In this document: piece by piece, positions 8,893 through 17,973 of the stretch
Layout of the letters: each line of letters starts with the position of its first letter
Numbering within the stretch: position 1 is the first letter of the stretch
Origin: Candidatus Poribacteria bacterium
GTDB lineage: Bacteria; Poribacteria; WGA-4E; GCA-2687025
Reading direction: 5' to 3'
Assembly (NCBI GenBank): GCA_028818695.1
Contig: JAPPNK010000029.1
Coordinates: forward strand, 286,049 to 350,048
DNA length: 64,000 nucleotides
The notes under the pieces: generated by a model
Databases searched by the model: none
What the model was told of the DNA's origin: nothing
Seen by the model: the letters and a program-made list of their open reading frames with translations, nothing else
Program-made: the position numbers and the translations under genes

Positions 8893-8942
8893 GCCCATCG
8901 CCCTTTTAAAACTGGCGCGAACGAAAAGCAACGGAGAAAGCA

Positions 8943-9845
8943 ATGAGCGCTGAGCAAGAGCAGACCTTCACCTCCCACGGCGTCGCCTTCGACCGAAGCC
9001 CCAGCAAATTCGGCTGGCTGCGCGAATCGCAGGAGATCGCCCATGACAAAGACGCCCTTCAAGAGCGCATGAAAGAGGACGGCTACCTCTTCATGCGCGA
9101 CATCCTCGACAAGCAGGTTGTCCTGGACGCCCGGCGAGAGATCCTTGAAAAGCTGGATTCGGTCGAAGAGATCGACCGCAACCACCCTCTGATGGAAGCC
9201 GTCTTTTCAGGGCGTTCCAACCGCGCCAGCGCCTCTGCGCAAAACTTCGCGCAGCAGCTGCGCCTCGGAGAAAAGATCCGCGCGCTCGTCCACAGCGGAA
9301 AGGTGATTGAGTTCTACGAAACCTTCTTTGGGGACGAGGTGCGCCCGTTCGACTTCATCTGGCTGCGCGCTGTCCGCGTCGGAGGGGCGACAGGCTGCCA
9401 TTACGACTGGGTCTATATGGGCCGCGGCACTCGAAAACTTTACACGAGCTGGATACCGATCGGCGACGTGCCGTATTCCGACGGGGCGCTCTGCATACTT
9501 GAAAACTCGCACAAGGACGAGGAGCTGGTGAACACCTACGGCGCCAGCGATGTGGACGACCGCAGCAAGCCGAACCCGTGGGGCGGATGGTTCACCACGA
9601 ATCCGCTTCAAGTTCAGGAGCGCGTCGGCGGAAGGTGGCTCACGGCGGACGGGGGCGGCTTTCGCACAGGCGATATGCTTGTCTTCAGCATGTGGACGAT
9701 GCACTGCTCCATGGACAACCGCTCGCCCGTCAACCGCATACGGCTTTCGTCCGACACGCGCTATCAGCTTGCCTCCGAGCCTGCCGACCACCGATGGGTC
9801 GGCAACAACCCGATAGCGCACGGAGCCGCCGCCAAGCGCGGTTGA
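8943..9845 (+). CDS. PhyH-family Fe(II)/2-oxoglutarate dioxygenase
   Basis: 300-residue oxygenase of the phytanoyl-CoA dioxygenase family, cytoplasmic. The iron ligands are H153 and D155 (CHYDWVYMG) and H254 (TMHCSMDNRS). Arginines shortly after (RIRLSSDTR) can bind the 2-oxoglutarate carboxylate. The N-terminus has the common DGYLFMRDIL segment. The substrate cannot be told; in marine bacteria the family acts on very varied small molecules. Shine-Dalgarno GGAGAAAG. It follows the DUF1080 gene by 50 bp and probably shares a transcript with it. Confidence 0.88.
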   Translation: MSAEQEQTFTSHGVAFDRSPSKFGWLRESQEIAHDKDALQERMKEDGYLFMRDILDKQVVLDARREILEKLDSVEEIDRNHPLMEAVFSGRSNRASASAQNFAQQLRLGEKIRALVHSGKVIEFYETFFGDEVRPFDFIWLRAVRVGGATGCHYDWVYMGRGTRKLYTSWIPIGDVPYSDGALCILENSHKDEELVNTYGASDVDDRSKPNPWGGWFTTNPLQVQERVGGRWLTADGGGFRTGDMLVFSMWTMHCSMDNRSPVNRIRLSSDTRYQLASEPADHRWVGNNPIAHGAAAKRG

Positions 9846-9890
9846 CACAATGAACGACATAAGCCGAAAGAAAATGAGAAGAGGAATCGC

Positions 9891-10775
9891 ATGAAGAATC
9901 GTATGAAAGCTGTTGTCTGGATTCTGCCGCTTTTACTGTCGATGGGAATGGTTGGCTGCGGCGATCAAGAAGATCCGCAGTCCTCCTTTGAAAACGCGCG
10001 GGATGAGGCGGTCCATCTGCGCGCCGCGCTTGAAGAGGCGATTGAGCTCGTTCAGTCGGAGCATAACAAGGCGCTGCTGGCGCTGAATTTGGGGGAACGA
10101 GGGGACGTTAAAGGGGCGGCGCAAGGGCTTCAAAGAGCCGTTTCCAATCTCAAACGGGCTTACATCGATTACAATGCCGCCTGGGATAAGCTGACCGACA
10201 TTGCGGAGCAGTACCCGGAGACGTGGGTTGAGAACGACGGCGATCAGCTAGCGCAAGCTGACCATAATATACGGGCGACAGCGGACCCGCTCCTTGAAAA
10301 AAGCTCGGCTTCCTTGACGGAATTAAACCAACTGTTCACTAGACCGAACGGAAATGTAGGCGGAGGGGGCGGAGGAGGTGTCTCAGTCGGCGGAACCAAC
10401 ATTGATCCTGATTCTCCCGCAGGGCAGCTGTTGGCGGAATTGGTCGGCGAATATGAGTTCGTCAAGGCGGAAGCGACCTTTCCTGACGGAGACGAGCTGA
10501 CGGTCAGACCTCCGGCGCTTAAAGGAAGCATGACCATCAAGGCGAACGGACGAATCTCACAGGAATTTATACTGGGCGACATTGAGATCGAAATTACAGG
10601 AACGATCATCGATATTCGCGTAGATGAAATGGTGATCGTCATTGAAAACGACCATGTCGATATCGACTCAATTCTAGATTTCACTTGGGACGGCGAGCTG
10701 TTTGTGACGACCTGGACGCAAGGATTCGCTAAAAATGTGGAAACATGGAGAAAGTTGAGAGGCTTGGGCGGTTAA
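9891..10775 (+). CDS. Lipoprotein of unknown function
   Basis: 294 residues. A signal peptide with lipobox (MGMVGC, Cys near 23) predicts lipid anchoring. An alpha-helical, Glu/Ala-rich region about residues 30-145 may form a coiled coil. A seven-glycine run near 155-163 acts as a linker. The C-terminal half is beta-rich (LVGEYEFVKAEATFPDG, GSMTIKANGRISQEF), possibly a lipocalin-like or barrel-like fold. No family recognised. AGAAGAGGA precedes the ATG. Its TAA interlocks with the stop of the convergent DUF547 gene in a shared TTAA. Confidence 0.75.
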   Translation: MKNRMKAVVWILPLLLSMGMVGCGDQEDPQSSFENARDEAVHLRAALEEAIELVQSEHNKALLALNLGERGDVKGAAQGLQRAVSNLKRAYIDYNAAWDKLTDIAEQYPETWVENDGDQLAQADHNIRATADPLLEKSSASLTELNQLFTRPNGNVGGGGGGGVSVGGTNIDPDSPAGQLLAELVGEYEFVKAEATFPDGDELTVRPPALKGSMTIKANGRISQEFILGDIEIEITGTIIDIRVDEMVIVIENDHVDIDSILDFTWDGELFVTTWTQGFAKNVETWRKLRGLGG

Positions 10776-11620
10776 CGGTTCAAGCTCCAATCGTAATCGT
10801 TATACCGTATGTCGATCGTGCGGCGGTGTTTCTCAAGATAGTCGCGCGAGGGGCTGTCATCCAGATGTCTCAACACGAACGGAAGGACGCCTTCCTCAAA
10901 ATCTGCCGCATACCAGTCGAAGAGCCGCGTCAAATAAATTGCATGGTTCGCTGTGTCTACGCTCGCCTCCGTCTCCTGATTTAAAAAAAAGCGAGTCGCT
11001 AAATCTAGTTGCGACTCGATCTCCTCCGCGCGGTAAACATTGATCGGAGGGCAGCTCTTTGAGGCGCAGTTTAACGCAAAATGCAGGCGCGGCTCTATCG
11101 GCAAGACCGCATACGCCGTCCGCGGGTCCGACTTCTCCAAATCTCCCCGCAGAATGCCATGCTCAATCTGATTCGGCGTGAAGGTCAACCCGCCGACGAG
11201 GTACGCATACCGATCAAAAAAGCTTGCCTGCTCCCGCACGCTTTCCTCAACGCCCGATTCAAGCGTCGCATGCAGTATCACCGCGTTGTATAGGTTGATC
11301 CAGAACGCCAATTTCTCTCCGCGCGTCGTCAGCATCGAGAGGTCAAAATCGTTCAGCGCCTGCGCGAGCTGGCGGTACTCGGCAAACTCTTCCGAGGCTG
11401 CCAGACCCTCGTAATCGACCCGGTTGCCGTCCACATACAGCGCAACAAGCAATGCCGCCGATGAACGCAGCTCCGCCGGCAACGTCAGCATAGCCTCCTT
11501 GGACACCCCTTCCCCGTCCGACATCTCGTTCAAGACGATCGGACCCTTCGCCCCAGAACATCCCCAGACGAACGACAGCAGCAAACCGACAGACAGACCC
11601 GCCAGCGTCTTAATTCTCAT
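10772..11620 (-). CDS. DUF547 lipoprotein
   Basis: 282 residues. The start at 11620 is chosen because GGAGGAGAGG precedes it and it opens with a lipoprotein signal (LSFVWGC). The body is a DUF547 domain: KLAFWINLYNAVILHA, then PRTAYAVLPIEPRLHFALNCASKSCPP. DUF547 has a papain/transglutaminase-like pattern, and the conserved NLYN, His and Cys residues are visible, but its activity is not established. Located in the cell envelope. It overlaps the convergent lipoprotein gene by 4 bp at the stops. Confidence 0.85.
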   Translation of the reverse strand: MRIKTLAGLSVGLLLSFVWGCSGAKGPIVLNEMSDGEGVSKEAMLTLPAELRSSAALLVALYVDGNRVDYEGLAASEEFAEYRQLAQALNDFDLSMLTTRGEKLAFWINLYNAVILHATLESGVEESVREQASFFDRYAYLVGGLTFTPNQIEHGILRGDLEKSDPRTAYAVLPIEPRLHFALNCASKSCPPINVYRAEEIESQLDLATRFFLNQETEASVDTANHAIYLTRLFDWYAADFEEGVLPFVLRHLDDSPSRDYLEKHRRTIDIRYNDYDWSLNR

Positions 11621-11721
11621 GCGCCTCTCCTCCGCGTCTGGATATAAGATACTCGGCCGAAGCGTTTGAAGCAAGGCGCAGACCCGAAATAGATGTGGAA
11701 ACTTGAGAGCGGACCAGCCGT

Positions 11722-11750
11722 TTGCATCGCGCGTCTTGATGCGTTATAAT
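11722..11750 (+). promoter_or_regulatory. Promoter for the outer-membrane-like gene
   Basis: TTGCAT (11722-11727), 17-bp spacer, perfect TATAAT (11745-11750), 47 bp before the ATG at 11798. The gene upstream is divergent, so a promoter is expected here. Confidence 0.6.
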
Positions 11751-11797
11751 CCATAGAAAGCAGCGTATTCTGAAGACGAAGCGAAGGGCGATGCGTC

Positions 11798-12451
11798 ATG
11801 AGCAAGCGGTTGTTTCTATGCGCGGCCATTCTCACTGCGGCGGCAGGCGGAGCCAGCGCCGACGAAGCGTTTAAGTGGGGAGCCGGACTGCAAGGTACCG
11901 CACCCTATATCGGGGGCCTCAGCGCGGCCTACCGCGGATTTGACCCGATCCATCTGCGGCTTGTAGGATTTTATTGGCAAGACGGGCAAGAAAGCGACTA
12001 CCTGATCGGACTGCAAACGCCCATCGTCGTTGGACGCGCCGAGGGATACAAAATCTATCTGAACCCAGGCATCGGGTTGAGAGGCGACCTATACGACAAC
12101 ATATACGAATACTCACATTATGCGAAACCTGTCGACGACAAGCCGCCTGAAATTGAAAAACACATCGTCCACGATGATAGATACGAAGAATATGAAACGA
12201 TCGGGCATCTTCTCCTCGGCATAGAATTTTATGTGGACAAATGGTTCGGGATTGAGCCGCAAGAACGATTCGGGCTGAATATCGAATTCGGACAAAGCCT
12301 ATCAAGAGAACGGTCCACCCGAACTGAACGCAAAATAACATACGAAACCGAAGAGAAGCAAAGACTCATCTCCGACGCGACCGAAGAGTTCGAAGACTCC
12401 AGAACGAATGCGTCCATCGTCGCCGGCATCGGTTTTACCGTCTATTTTTAG
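11798..12451 (+). CDS. Probable outer-membrane beta-barrel protein
   Basis: 217 residues with a signal peptide (MSKRLFLCAAILTAAAGGASA). The mature part alternates hydrophobic and polar residues with many aromatic-Gly strands (FKWGAGLQGTAPYIGGLSAAY, HLRLVGFYWQDG, YKIYLNPGIGLRG). It ends in the strand GIGFTVYF with a terminal Phe, as outer-membrane barrels usually do. A charged loop rich in Glu/Arg/Thr lies at about 165-205. The pattern resembles small MipA/OmpV-like barrels, but I cannot fix a family. The Shine-Dalgarno is weak (AAGGGCG). Confidence 0.7.
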   Translation: MSKRLFLCAAILTAAAGGASADEAFKWGAGLQGTAPYIGGLSAAYRGFDPIHLRLVGFYWQDGQESDYLIGLQTPIVVGRAEGYKIYLNPGIGLRGDLYDNIYEYSHYAKPVDDKPPEIEKHIVHDDRYEEYETIGHLLLGIEFYVDKWFGIEPQERFGLNIEFGQSLSRERSTRTERKITYETEEKQRLISDATEEFEDSRTNASIVAGIGFTVYF

Positions 12452-12465
12452 CGCGAGGCAGACCC

Positions 12466-12999
12466 GTGGAACCGCTCATCGTTCAGCAGATTGAAACGCC
12501 GCTTGGAGCCTTTCGCGCCGCCACCTCCGCGGACGCTGTCGCCGCCGCCGCGTTCGAAACCTGCGACAGGTTCGATGAACGCTGTCAAACTTGGCGGGAC
12601 GCCAACCCCGACGCGCCCCCCGCATGCCCCAAATTCGCTCGCCATGCCGCCGAGAAGCTGGAAGCTTATTTTGAAGGAGACGTGAACGCGCTAAGCGGCT
12701 TGCCCATCGACCCCGTACTCCCGCAGCCGACGCTGAACGCTCTGCGCGCCGTTCAACAGATACCTCCTGGAGAAACGCGCGCCTACTCCGACATCGCCCG
12801 ACAGCTGAATTACGGGCGTCTCGGCGCGCGGTTTGTCGGCAGCGCGAACGCCCGAAACCCGATCGCTCTTTTCATCCCGTGCCACCGCGTCATCGCCAAA
12901 GACGGAACGCTCGGAGGATACGGCGGACAAATCCACCGCAAAGCGTGGCTGTTAGAATGGGAACGAACAAACGCCAACAACCCGAACGAAAGCGGATGA
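12466..12999 (+). CDS. ogt: Methylated-DNA--protein-cysteine methyltransferase
   Basis: This repairs O6-alkylguanine by transferring the alkyl group to its own cysteine. 177 residues with an RNase H-like N-terminal domain and a C-terminal winged helix. The winged helix holds RAYSDIARQL, RFVGSANARNPI and the active-site FIPCHRVIAKDG with Cys139. It has GTG as start codon with GCGAGG ahead. No Ada regulatory domain, so it is the Ogt/MGMT-type enzyme. It lies 14 bp after the outer-membrane-like gene and 7 bp before the Gfo/Idh/MocA gene. Confidence 0.95.
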   Translation: MEPLIVQQIETPLGAFRAATSADAVAAAAFETCDRFDERCQTWRDANPDAPPACPKFARHAAEKLEAYFEGDVNALSGLPIDPVLPQPTLNALRAVQQIPPGETRAYSDIARQLNYGRLGARFVGSANARNPIALFIPCHRVIAKDGTLGGYGGQIHRKAWLLEWERTNANNPNESG

Positions 13000-13006
13000 G
13001 AAGCGT

Positions 13007-14023
13007 ATGAAAGGACTGCTGGTCGGACTCGGCGGACGCGCCCGAAGCTGGCTCAACGTCTGCAACAACAACCCGAACGTCGAACTGGTCGGCTATGTCG
13101 AGCTGAGCCGCGACAGGAGAGAAGCCGTAACGCGCGATTGGAACCTGCCGCCCGGCCGAGTCTTCCCCTCGATAGACGCGGCTGTCCAAAACGCGGACGC
13201 CGACTTCGTCTGCGACGTCACGCCGCCCGCCGCGCATGAACCGGTCGCCATGGAAGCGTTTCAACACGGACTCCATGTGATTGGCGAAAAACCGATGAGC
13301 GACACGTTTGAAGCGGCGCTGCGCATGACCGCCGCCGCCAAAGAGAGCGGTTTGACCCACATGATCGCCCAGAACTACCGCTTCGGCGCCGTCCCCCGCA
13401 CAACGCGCCGACTTCTGGATGAAGGCGTCATCGGCGCGCCGAAGCATGCTGTCGTCGGTTTTTACAAGGCATGGGCGTCCCGCCCCGGCTCCCATTACAC
13501 CACAATGCCCTATCCGCTCATCACCGACATGGGCATCCATCACTTCGACATGATGCGGTATGCGCTGAATCGAGAGCCAATCTCCGTGTACGCCCAGACG
13601 TGGAACCCTGAATGGGGATGGCACGCCGGCGACGCCGGGCATACCGCCATCTTTCAGTTTGAAGGCGGATTGACGGCGACGCACCACGCCCTCGGCAGCA
13701 GCGTCGGCAAATCGTCCCCGTGGAACGGCGAATGGCGCATCGAAGGTCCGAACGGCTCGCTCACATGGGAAGAAGACGCGATCTACCGCACCGCCTCACG
13801 CCCAGCGAAGGAACCGGGCAGGCGCGCCATACCTTTAGACAAGCCGCCGCTTCAGGGACAGGACGCCCTTCTGGCTGAATTCGTCTCGGCGGTCTCGGAA
13901 GGGCGGGAACCTGAATGCTCCAGCCAAGACAACATCAAGTCCATGGCGATGGTTTTCGCGGGCATCAAAAGTTCGCAAGAGGGCAGAGCGGTGGAAATCG
14001 CCGAGCTGATGTCGAGCGGATAA
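13007..14023 (+). CDS. Gfo/Idh/MocA-family oxidoreductase
   Basis: 338-residue NAD(P)-dependent oxidoreductase acting on sugars, inositols or related compounds. The N-terminal Rossmann fold starts with LLVGLGGRARSWL. The conserved EKP(M) segment is HVIGEKPMSDT, and the C-terminal domain has ITDMGIHHFDMMRYAL with the catalytic-type H-x2-D pattern (HHFD). The C-terminal LAEFVSAVSEGREPECSSQDNIKSMAMVFA is typical of the family. Such enzymes are abundant next to PhyH and DUF1080 genes in glycan-degrading lineages. The substrate is unknown. Confidence 0.92.
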   Translation: MKGLLVGLGGRARSWLNVCNNNPNVELVGYVELSRDRREAVTRDWNLPPGRVFPSIDAAVQNADADFVCDVTPPAAHEPVAMEAFQHGLHVIGEKPMSDTFEAALRMTAAAKESGLTHMIAQNYRFGAVPRTTRRLLDEGVIGAPKHAVVGFYKAWASRPGSHYTTMPYPLITDMGIHHFDMMRYALNREPISVYAQTWNPEWGWHAGDAGHTAIFQFEGGLTATHHALGSSVGKSSPWNGEWRIEGPNGSLTWEEDAIYRTASRPAKEPGRRAIPLDKPPLQGQDALLAEFVSAVSEGREPECSSQDNIKSMAMVFAGIKSSQEGRAVEIAELMSSG

Positions 14024-14039
14024 ACGGGAGAGGGAAAAC

Positions 14040-14471
14040 ATGGACGCTGAACAGTTGCAGCAGCCCATCACAGAGCTGAACATATACCGACCGATCGTCG
14101 TCGCGTCGGACTCCCCCGCGCGCGACGCCATCGAAAAGATGAAAAAGGGGAGGGGGGGAAGCGTCCTCATTGTGGATGAAGACGGCGCCCTTCTCGGCAT
14201 CTTCACCGAGCGGGACGCTCTCAACAAGCTGTTTCAACAAGGCAACAAGAGCCTAGACCAGCCCATTTCCAATGTGATGACGGCGCGGCCGACAACGCTG
14301 CATATGGACGACAGCATCGTCTATGCGCTGCACCATATGCATGTCGGCGGGTATCGGCACATCCCGCTCATTGACGACGATCGCAAGCCGGCGTTCGTTG
14401 TGTCGGTGCGATCTATGGTCGACTATCTGGCGCAACGGCTTGAAGCGCATGAACTGGGAGAATCAAAGTAA
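14040..14471 (+). CDS. CBS-domain pair protein 1
   Basis: 143 residues made almost wholly of two CBS domains: one near 15-70 (GSVLIVDEDGALLGIFTERDAL) and one near 80-140 (YRHIPLIDDDRKPAFVVSVRSMVDYL). Stand-alone CBS pairs bind adenosyl nucleotides and sense energy status. A strong Shine-Dalgarno (GGGAGAGGG) precedes the ATG. It is followed by a second CBS-pair gene that looks like a tandem duplicate, and then by korAB. A role tuning that enzyme or its operon is inferred from position only. Confidence 0.88.
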   Translation: MDAEQLQQPITELNIYRPIVVASDSPARDAIEKMKKGRGGSVLIVDEDGALLGIFTERDALNKLFQQGNKSLDQPISNVMTARPTTLHMDDSIVYALHHMHVGGYRHIPLIDDDRKPAFVVSVRSMVDYLAQRLEAHELGESK

Positions 14472-14507
14472 TCAAAACCGTCCAATGAACGTTATAGGAG
14501 ATGTCTG

Positions 14508-15050
14508 ATGTATGATTCCGTACAGGAAGACCTGAATCGTTTTGAAGAAGAAATTGACCATACATATCCTGAATTGCCCGATGTCGCCTTGGAGACGCCG
14601 GTGAGCGAACTTCAGATGCGCAATATCCGTCTCACGATCAGACCGGAAACGACAATCGGACAGGTTGTCGACACCATGGTTGAGAACAACGTCGGCTGTC
14701 TCCCTGTCGTGGACGAGGAGGGACGGCTCATCGGCATCGTCACCGAACGCGATATTTTGCTGAAAGCGGCGCCCGATTTTGACGCATTTGCCCAAAAGCC
14801 GACCAGCGAAATTATGGTGAATAATCCTACAACGGCGCATTCAGACGATACAATAGGTACCGCCATCCGCCGTATGCATGACGGACATTACCGCCACCTT
14901 CCGATTGTGGACGACGAACGGCGGGCTTTGGCGGTCATTTCCGTCCGAAACATCATGGAGTTTGTGGTGGAACATTTTCCGGTTGAAGTGCTGAATTTGC
15001 CGCCTCAACCGATCGATAGGAGGCCGATGCGCGCCCCGGAGGGCGCCTAA
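14508..15050 (+). CDS. CBS-domain pair protein 2
   Basis: 180 residues: an acidic N-terminal extension of about 35 residues, then two CBS domains (GCLPVVDEEGRLIGIVTERDIL and HYRHLPIVDDERRALAVISVRNIMEF). It is clearly related to the protein encoded just upstream (both have RMHxGxYRH and TERD segments), so tandem duplication is likely. The Shine-Dalgarno is ATAGGAGATG. It lies 23 bp before the korA start and probably shares its transcript. Confidence 0.88.
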   Translation: MYDSVQEDLNRFEEEIDHTYPELPDVALETPVSELQMRNIRLTIRPETTIGQVVDTMVENNVGCLPVVDEEGRLIGIVTERDILLKAAPDFDAFAQKPTSEIMVNNPTTAHSDDTIGTAIRRMHDGHYRHLPIVDDERRALAVISVRNIMEFVVEHFPVEVLNLPPQPIDRRPMRAPEGA

Positions 15051-15073
15051 CTCAAACAGTGGAAAGCCTTGAT

Positions 15074-16945
15074 ATGGCGAAATCAACTGTAGAACTTCAA
15101 GAAGCTGTCATCCGATTTGCGGACGACTCCGGCACCGGGATGCAGGTGTCCGGCGACCAGTTCGCCAACACCTCCGCCCTGTTTGGCAACGACCTCAGCA
15201 CGCTGCCCGACTTCCCCGCCGAAATACGCGCCCCCGCCGGCACTTTAGCCGGCGTCAGCAGCTTCCAGGTGCGATTCAGCAGCACAGACATCCACACGCC
15301 TGGCGACCATGTCGATCTGCTGATCGCCATGAACCCCGCCGCGCTCAAAAATAATCTGAAGCTCGTCAAGCCGAACGGCATCATTCTCACCAACGAGCCT
15401 TCCTTCAACAACGCCAAAAATCTCCGACTCGCCGGCTACGATCAAAATCCGCTCCAAACCAGCGAGCTGGACAAATACCAGGTCGTCAAGGTCGATATGA
15501 TCGACCTCACCAACAGGGCGCTGGAAGAGTTCACCGAGCTTTCCAAAAAAGATAAGGACCGCGCCAAAAATATGTTCGCCCTCGGCATGGTCTTTTGGCT
15601 CTTCAACAGGCCGCTGGAACACACCGTCAAATGGATACAGACCTACTTTGACCGACCGAACCGCCGGCAGTACATTGAGCCGAACATCGCCGCTCTCAAG
15701 GCGGGGTATGTCTATGCCGAAGCGACCGAGCTGTTTGCGACCTCCTATGAGGTGAAACCCGCCACACTGCAGCCGGGCAAATACCGCAACATCAACGGCA
15801 ACACGGGGCTTGTTTTCGGCCTGCTTGCCGCCTCTCAAAAATCGGGTCTGCCGCTTTTTTATTCAGGCTATCCGATCACGCCGGCGAGCGCGATTCTCCA
15901 TGAGCTTGCGAGCTACAAGCGGTTCGGCGCGCGCGCGTTTCAAGCGGAGGATGAGATCGCCGCGATGTGCGCCGCTATCGGAGCGGCTTACGGCGGCTCG
16001 CTCGCCGTCACCGCCTCCTCAGGACCTGGCATCGCGCTCAAACAGGAGGCGCTGGGTCTCGCCATTTCCGTTGAGCTGCCGGTGATTGTCTGTAACATAC
16101 AGCGGGGCGGACCCAGTACCGGCCTCCCGACCAAAACGGAGCAGTCCGACCTGTTCCAAGCCGTCGGCGGACGGCACGGCGAAAGTCCGCTTCCCGTCCT
16201 GGCGACATCCCGGCCGTCGGACTGCTTCGACACAATCTATGAAGCGGCGCGCGTCGCAATCAAGTATATGACGCCCGTCCTGCTCCTGTCAGACGGATAC
16301 CTCGGCACCGGAACCGAGCCATGGACGGTGCCGGATCTGAACAGCTTGCCTGACATTCAGCCGCAGTTTGCGACGGATCCGGAAGGCTTTGAACCTTATA
16401 TGCGCGATCCTGTCACGCTTGCGCGGCCCTGGGCCGTCCCTGGGACGCCAGGTCTGGAGCACCGCATCGGAGGGCTTGAGAAAGAGGATATAACCGGCAT
16501 TGTGAGCTACGACTCCGAGAACCACCAGAAGATGACGCTGTACCGCGCTGAAAAGGTACAGCGCGTCGCGCAGGATATTCCGCCCACAGAAACGGTCGGA
16601 GACAGCAGCGGCGAACTGCTCATCCTGGGATGGGGAAGCTCCTACGGCTCCATACGCGCCGCGACCGAGCAGCTGCGCGCTGAAGGGCGCTCCGTATCGA
16701 GCGTCCATCTGCGCTGGCTCAACCCGCTTCCAAACGACCTTGGAGACGTTCTCAAGCGGTTCAAGCGCGTTCTAATCCCTGAAATGAATCTGGGACAGCT
16801 GCGCCAATACATCCGCGCCGAGTACCTGATCGACGCGGAAGGACTCAACAAGGTACAAGGGCTGCCCATATTCGCATCCGAGATCGTCTCGAAAGCTGAA
16901 TCGATGCTCAATGAAAAGAAGAGAGGAGCGTCCACAATCAAATGA
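15074..16945 (+). CDS. korA: 2-oxoacid:ferredoxin oxidoreductase, fused gamma-alpha subunit (KorA-like)
   Basis: 623 residues. Residues 1-180 are the gamma-type domain (DDSGTGMQVSGDQFA instead of the more usual G-x-G-G-x-G). The alpha part contains the YPITPASAIL motif near 265, the AEDEIAAM segment and the SGPGIALKQEALGLA loop. A C-terminal transketolase-like domain ends the chain. With KorB this oxidises 2-oxoglutarate (or a related oxoacid) to the acyl-CoA and reduces ferredoxin. The ATG at 15074 is chosen over a GTG at 15059 because GGAAAG sits 7 bp ahead. It overlaps korB by ATGA. The exact substrate is inferred from overall resemblance to KorA. Confidence 0.9.
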   Translation: MAKSTVELQEAVIRFADDSGTGMQVSGDQFANTSALFGNDLSTLPDFPAEIRAPAGTLAGVSSFQVRFSSTDIHTPGDHVDLLIAMNPAALKNNLKLVKPNGIILTNEPSFNNAKNLRLAGYDQNPLQTSELDKYQVVKVDMIDLTNRALEEFTELSKKDKDRAKNMFALGMVFWLFNRPLEHTVKWIQTYFDRPNRRQYIEPNIAALKAGYVYAEATELFATSYEVKPATLQPGKYRNINGNTGLVFGLLAASQKSGLPLFYSGYPITPASAILHELASYKRFGARAFQAEDEIAAMCAAIGAAYGGSLAVTASSGPGIALKQEALGLAISVELPVIVCNIQRGGPSTGLPTKTEQSDLFQAVGGRHGESPLPVLATSRPSDCFDTIYEAARVAIKYMTPVLLLSDGYLGTGTEPWTVPDLNSLPDIQPQFATDPEGFEPYMRDPVTLARPWAVPGTPGLEHRIGGLEKEDITGIVSYDSENHQKMTLYRAEKVQRVAQDIPPTETVGDSSGELLILGWGSSYGSIRAATEQLRAEGRSVSSVHLRWLNPLPNDLGDVLKRFKRVLIPEMNLGQLRQYIRAEYLIDAEGLNKVQGLPIFASEIVSKAESMLNEKKRGASTIK

Positions 16946-17967
16946 AAGCTGCACAAACGCTCACTCCTGAAGATTTTGAATCTGACCAGGTTCCGCGGTG
17001 GTGTCCCGGATGCGGGGATTACGCCATCCTCGCCTCCATCAAACGGGCGCTCCCGGCTCTTGGACGACCGCCGCACGAGGTCGTCTTCATCTCCGGCATC
17101 GGATGCTCAAGCCGTTTCCCATACTACATGAGCGCCTACGGCTTCCACACGATACACGGACGGGCGCCCGCCATCGCCAGCGGGCTCAAAGCGACGCGGC
17201 CCGATCTGGACATCTGGATCGTCACAGGCGACGGCGACAGCCTCAGCATCGGCGGCAACCATCTCCTGCATCTCTTCAGGCGAAATCTGGATGTCACACT
17301 GCTGCTTTTCAACAACCAGGTGTACGGCTTGACAAAAGGGCAGTACTCGCCCACATCGCCCTCAGGACAAAAAGTCGTCCACAAATCAACTGTCGGCTCC
17401 ATCGACACGCCGTTCAACCCTCTGCGCATTGCGCTTGCCGCCAACGCGCCCATGATCATTCGCTCCATCGACCGAGACCTGAAGCACATGGGAAGCATGA
17501 TTCAACGCGCGGCGGAGCATCATGGCTCCGTCTTCTTTGAAATCTACCAAGACTGCCACATCTTCAACTATGGAGCCTTCACAGAATTCGTCGATAAAAA
17601 TTCGAAGCTGGACGCTCTGCTCTACCTTGAACATGGAAAGCCGATGATCTTTGGGCGCGAGCAGGACAAGGCGATCCGGCTGGACGGACTTAACCCGCAG
17701 ATCATTGATCTGAAAGCGGGCGCCTACGGCGCAGACGACGCGCTCGTCCATGACGAACATGACGAAGCTGGACTGCTCGCCGGCATTCTTGCGACATTCC
17801 AAGAGCGCAAAGATTTCCCGCGCCCCGTCGGCGTGATCCGAAACATCGAACGCCCGTGCTACGAGGACATGATGACCGATCAGGTGAACGATGAAACGGA
17901 AAAAGGCGGCGGCCAAACGCTCCAAGAGCTGTTTGAATCCGGCGACATGTGGGAGATCAAGAAGTAA
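16942..17967 (+). CDS. korB: 2-oxoacid:ferredoxin oxidoreductase, beta subunit (KorB-like)
   Basis: 341 residues, the thiamine-diphosphate subunit. WCPGCGD (C21, C24) and the SGIGCSSRFPYYM segment are family marks. The ThDP/Mg motif is GDGDSLSIGGNHLLHLFRRN, followed by LLFNNQVYGLTKGQ. This matches the beta subunits of 2-oxoglutarate:ferredoxin oxidoreductases. No delta (ferredoxin-like 2[4Fe-4S]) subunit is encoded beside it, so the enzyme should be the two-gene type using external ferredoxin. The gene ends 6 bp from the convergent glycosyltransferase gene. Confidence 0.93.
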   Translation: MKAAQTLTPEDFESDQVPRWCPGCGDYAILASIKRALPALGRPPHEVVFISGIGCSSRFPYYMSAYGFHTIHGRAPAIASGLKATRPDLDIWIVTGDGDSLSIGGNHLLHLFRRNLDVTLLLFNNQVYGLTKGQYSPTSPSGQKVVHKSTVGSIDTPFNPLRIALAANAPMIIRSIDRDLKHMGSMIQRAAEHHGSVFFEIYQDCHIFNYGAFTEFVDKNSKLDALLYLEHGKPMIFGREQDKAIRLDGLNPQIIDLKAGAYGADDALVHDEHDEAGLLAGILATFQERKDFPRPVGVIRNIERPCYEDMMTDQVNDETEKGGGQTLQELFESGDMWEIKK

Positions 17968-17973
17968 GAGAGC

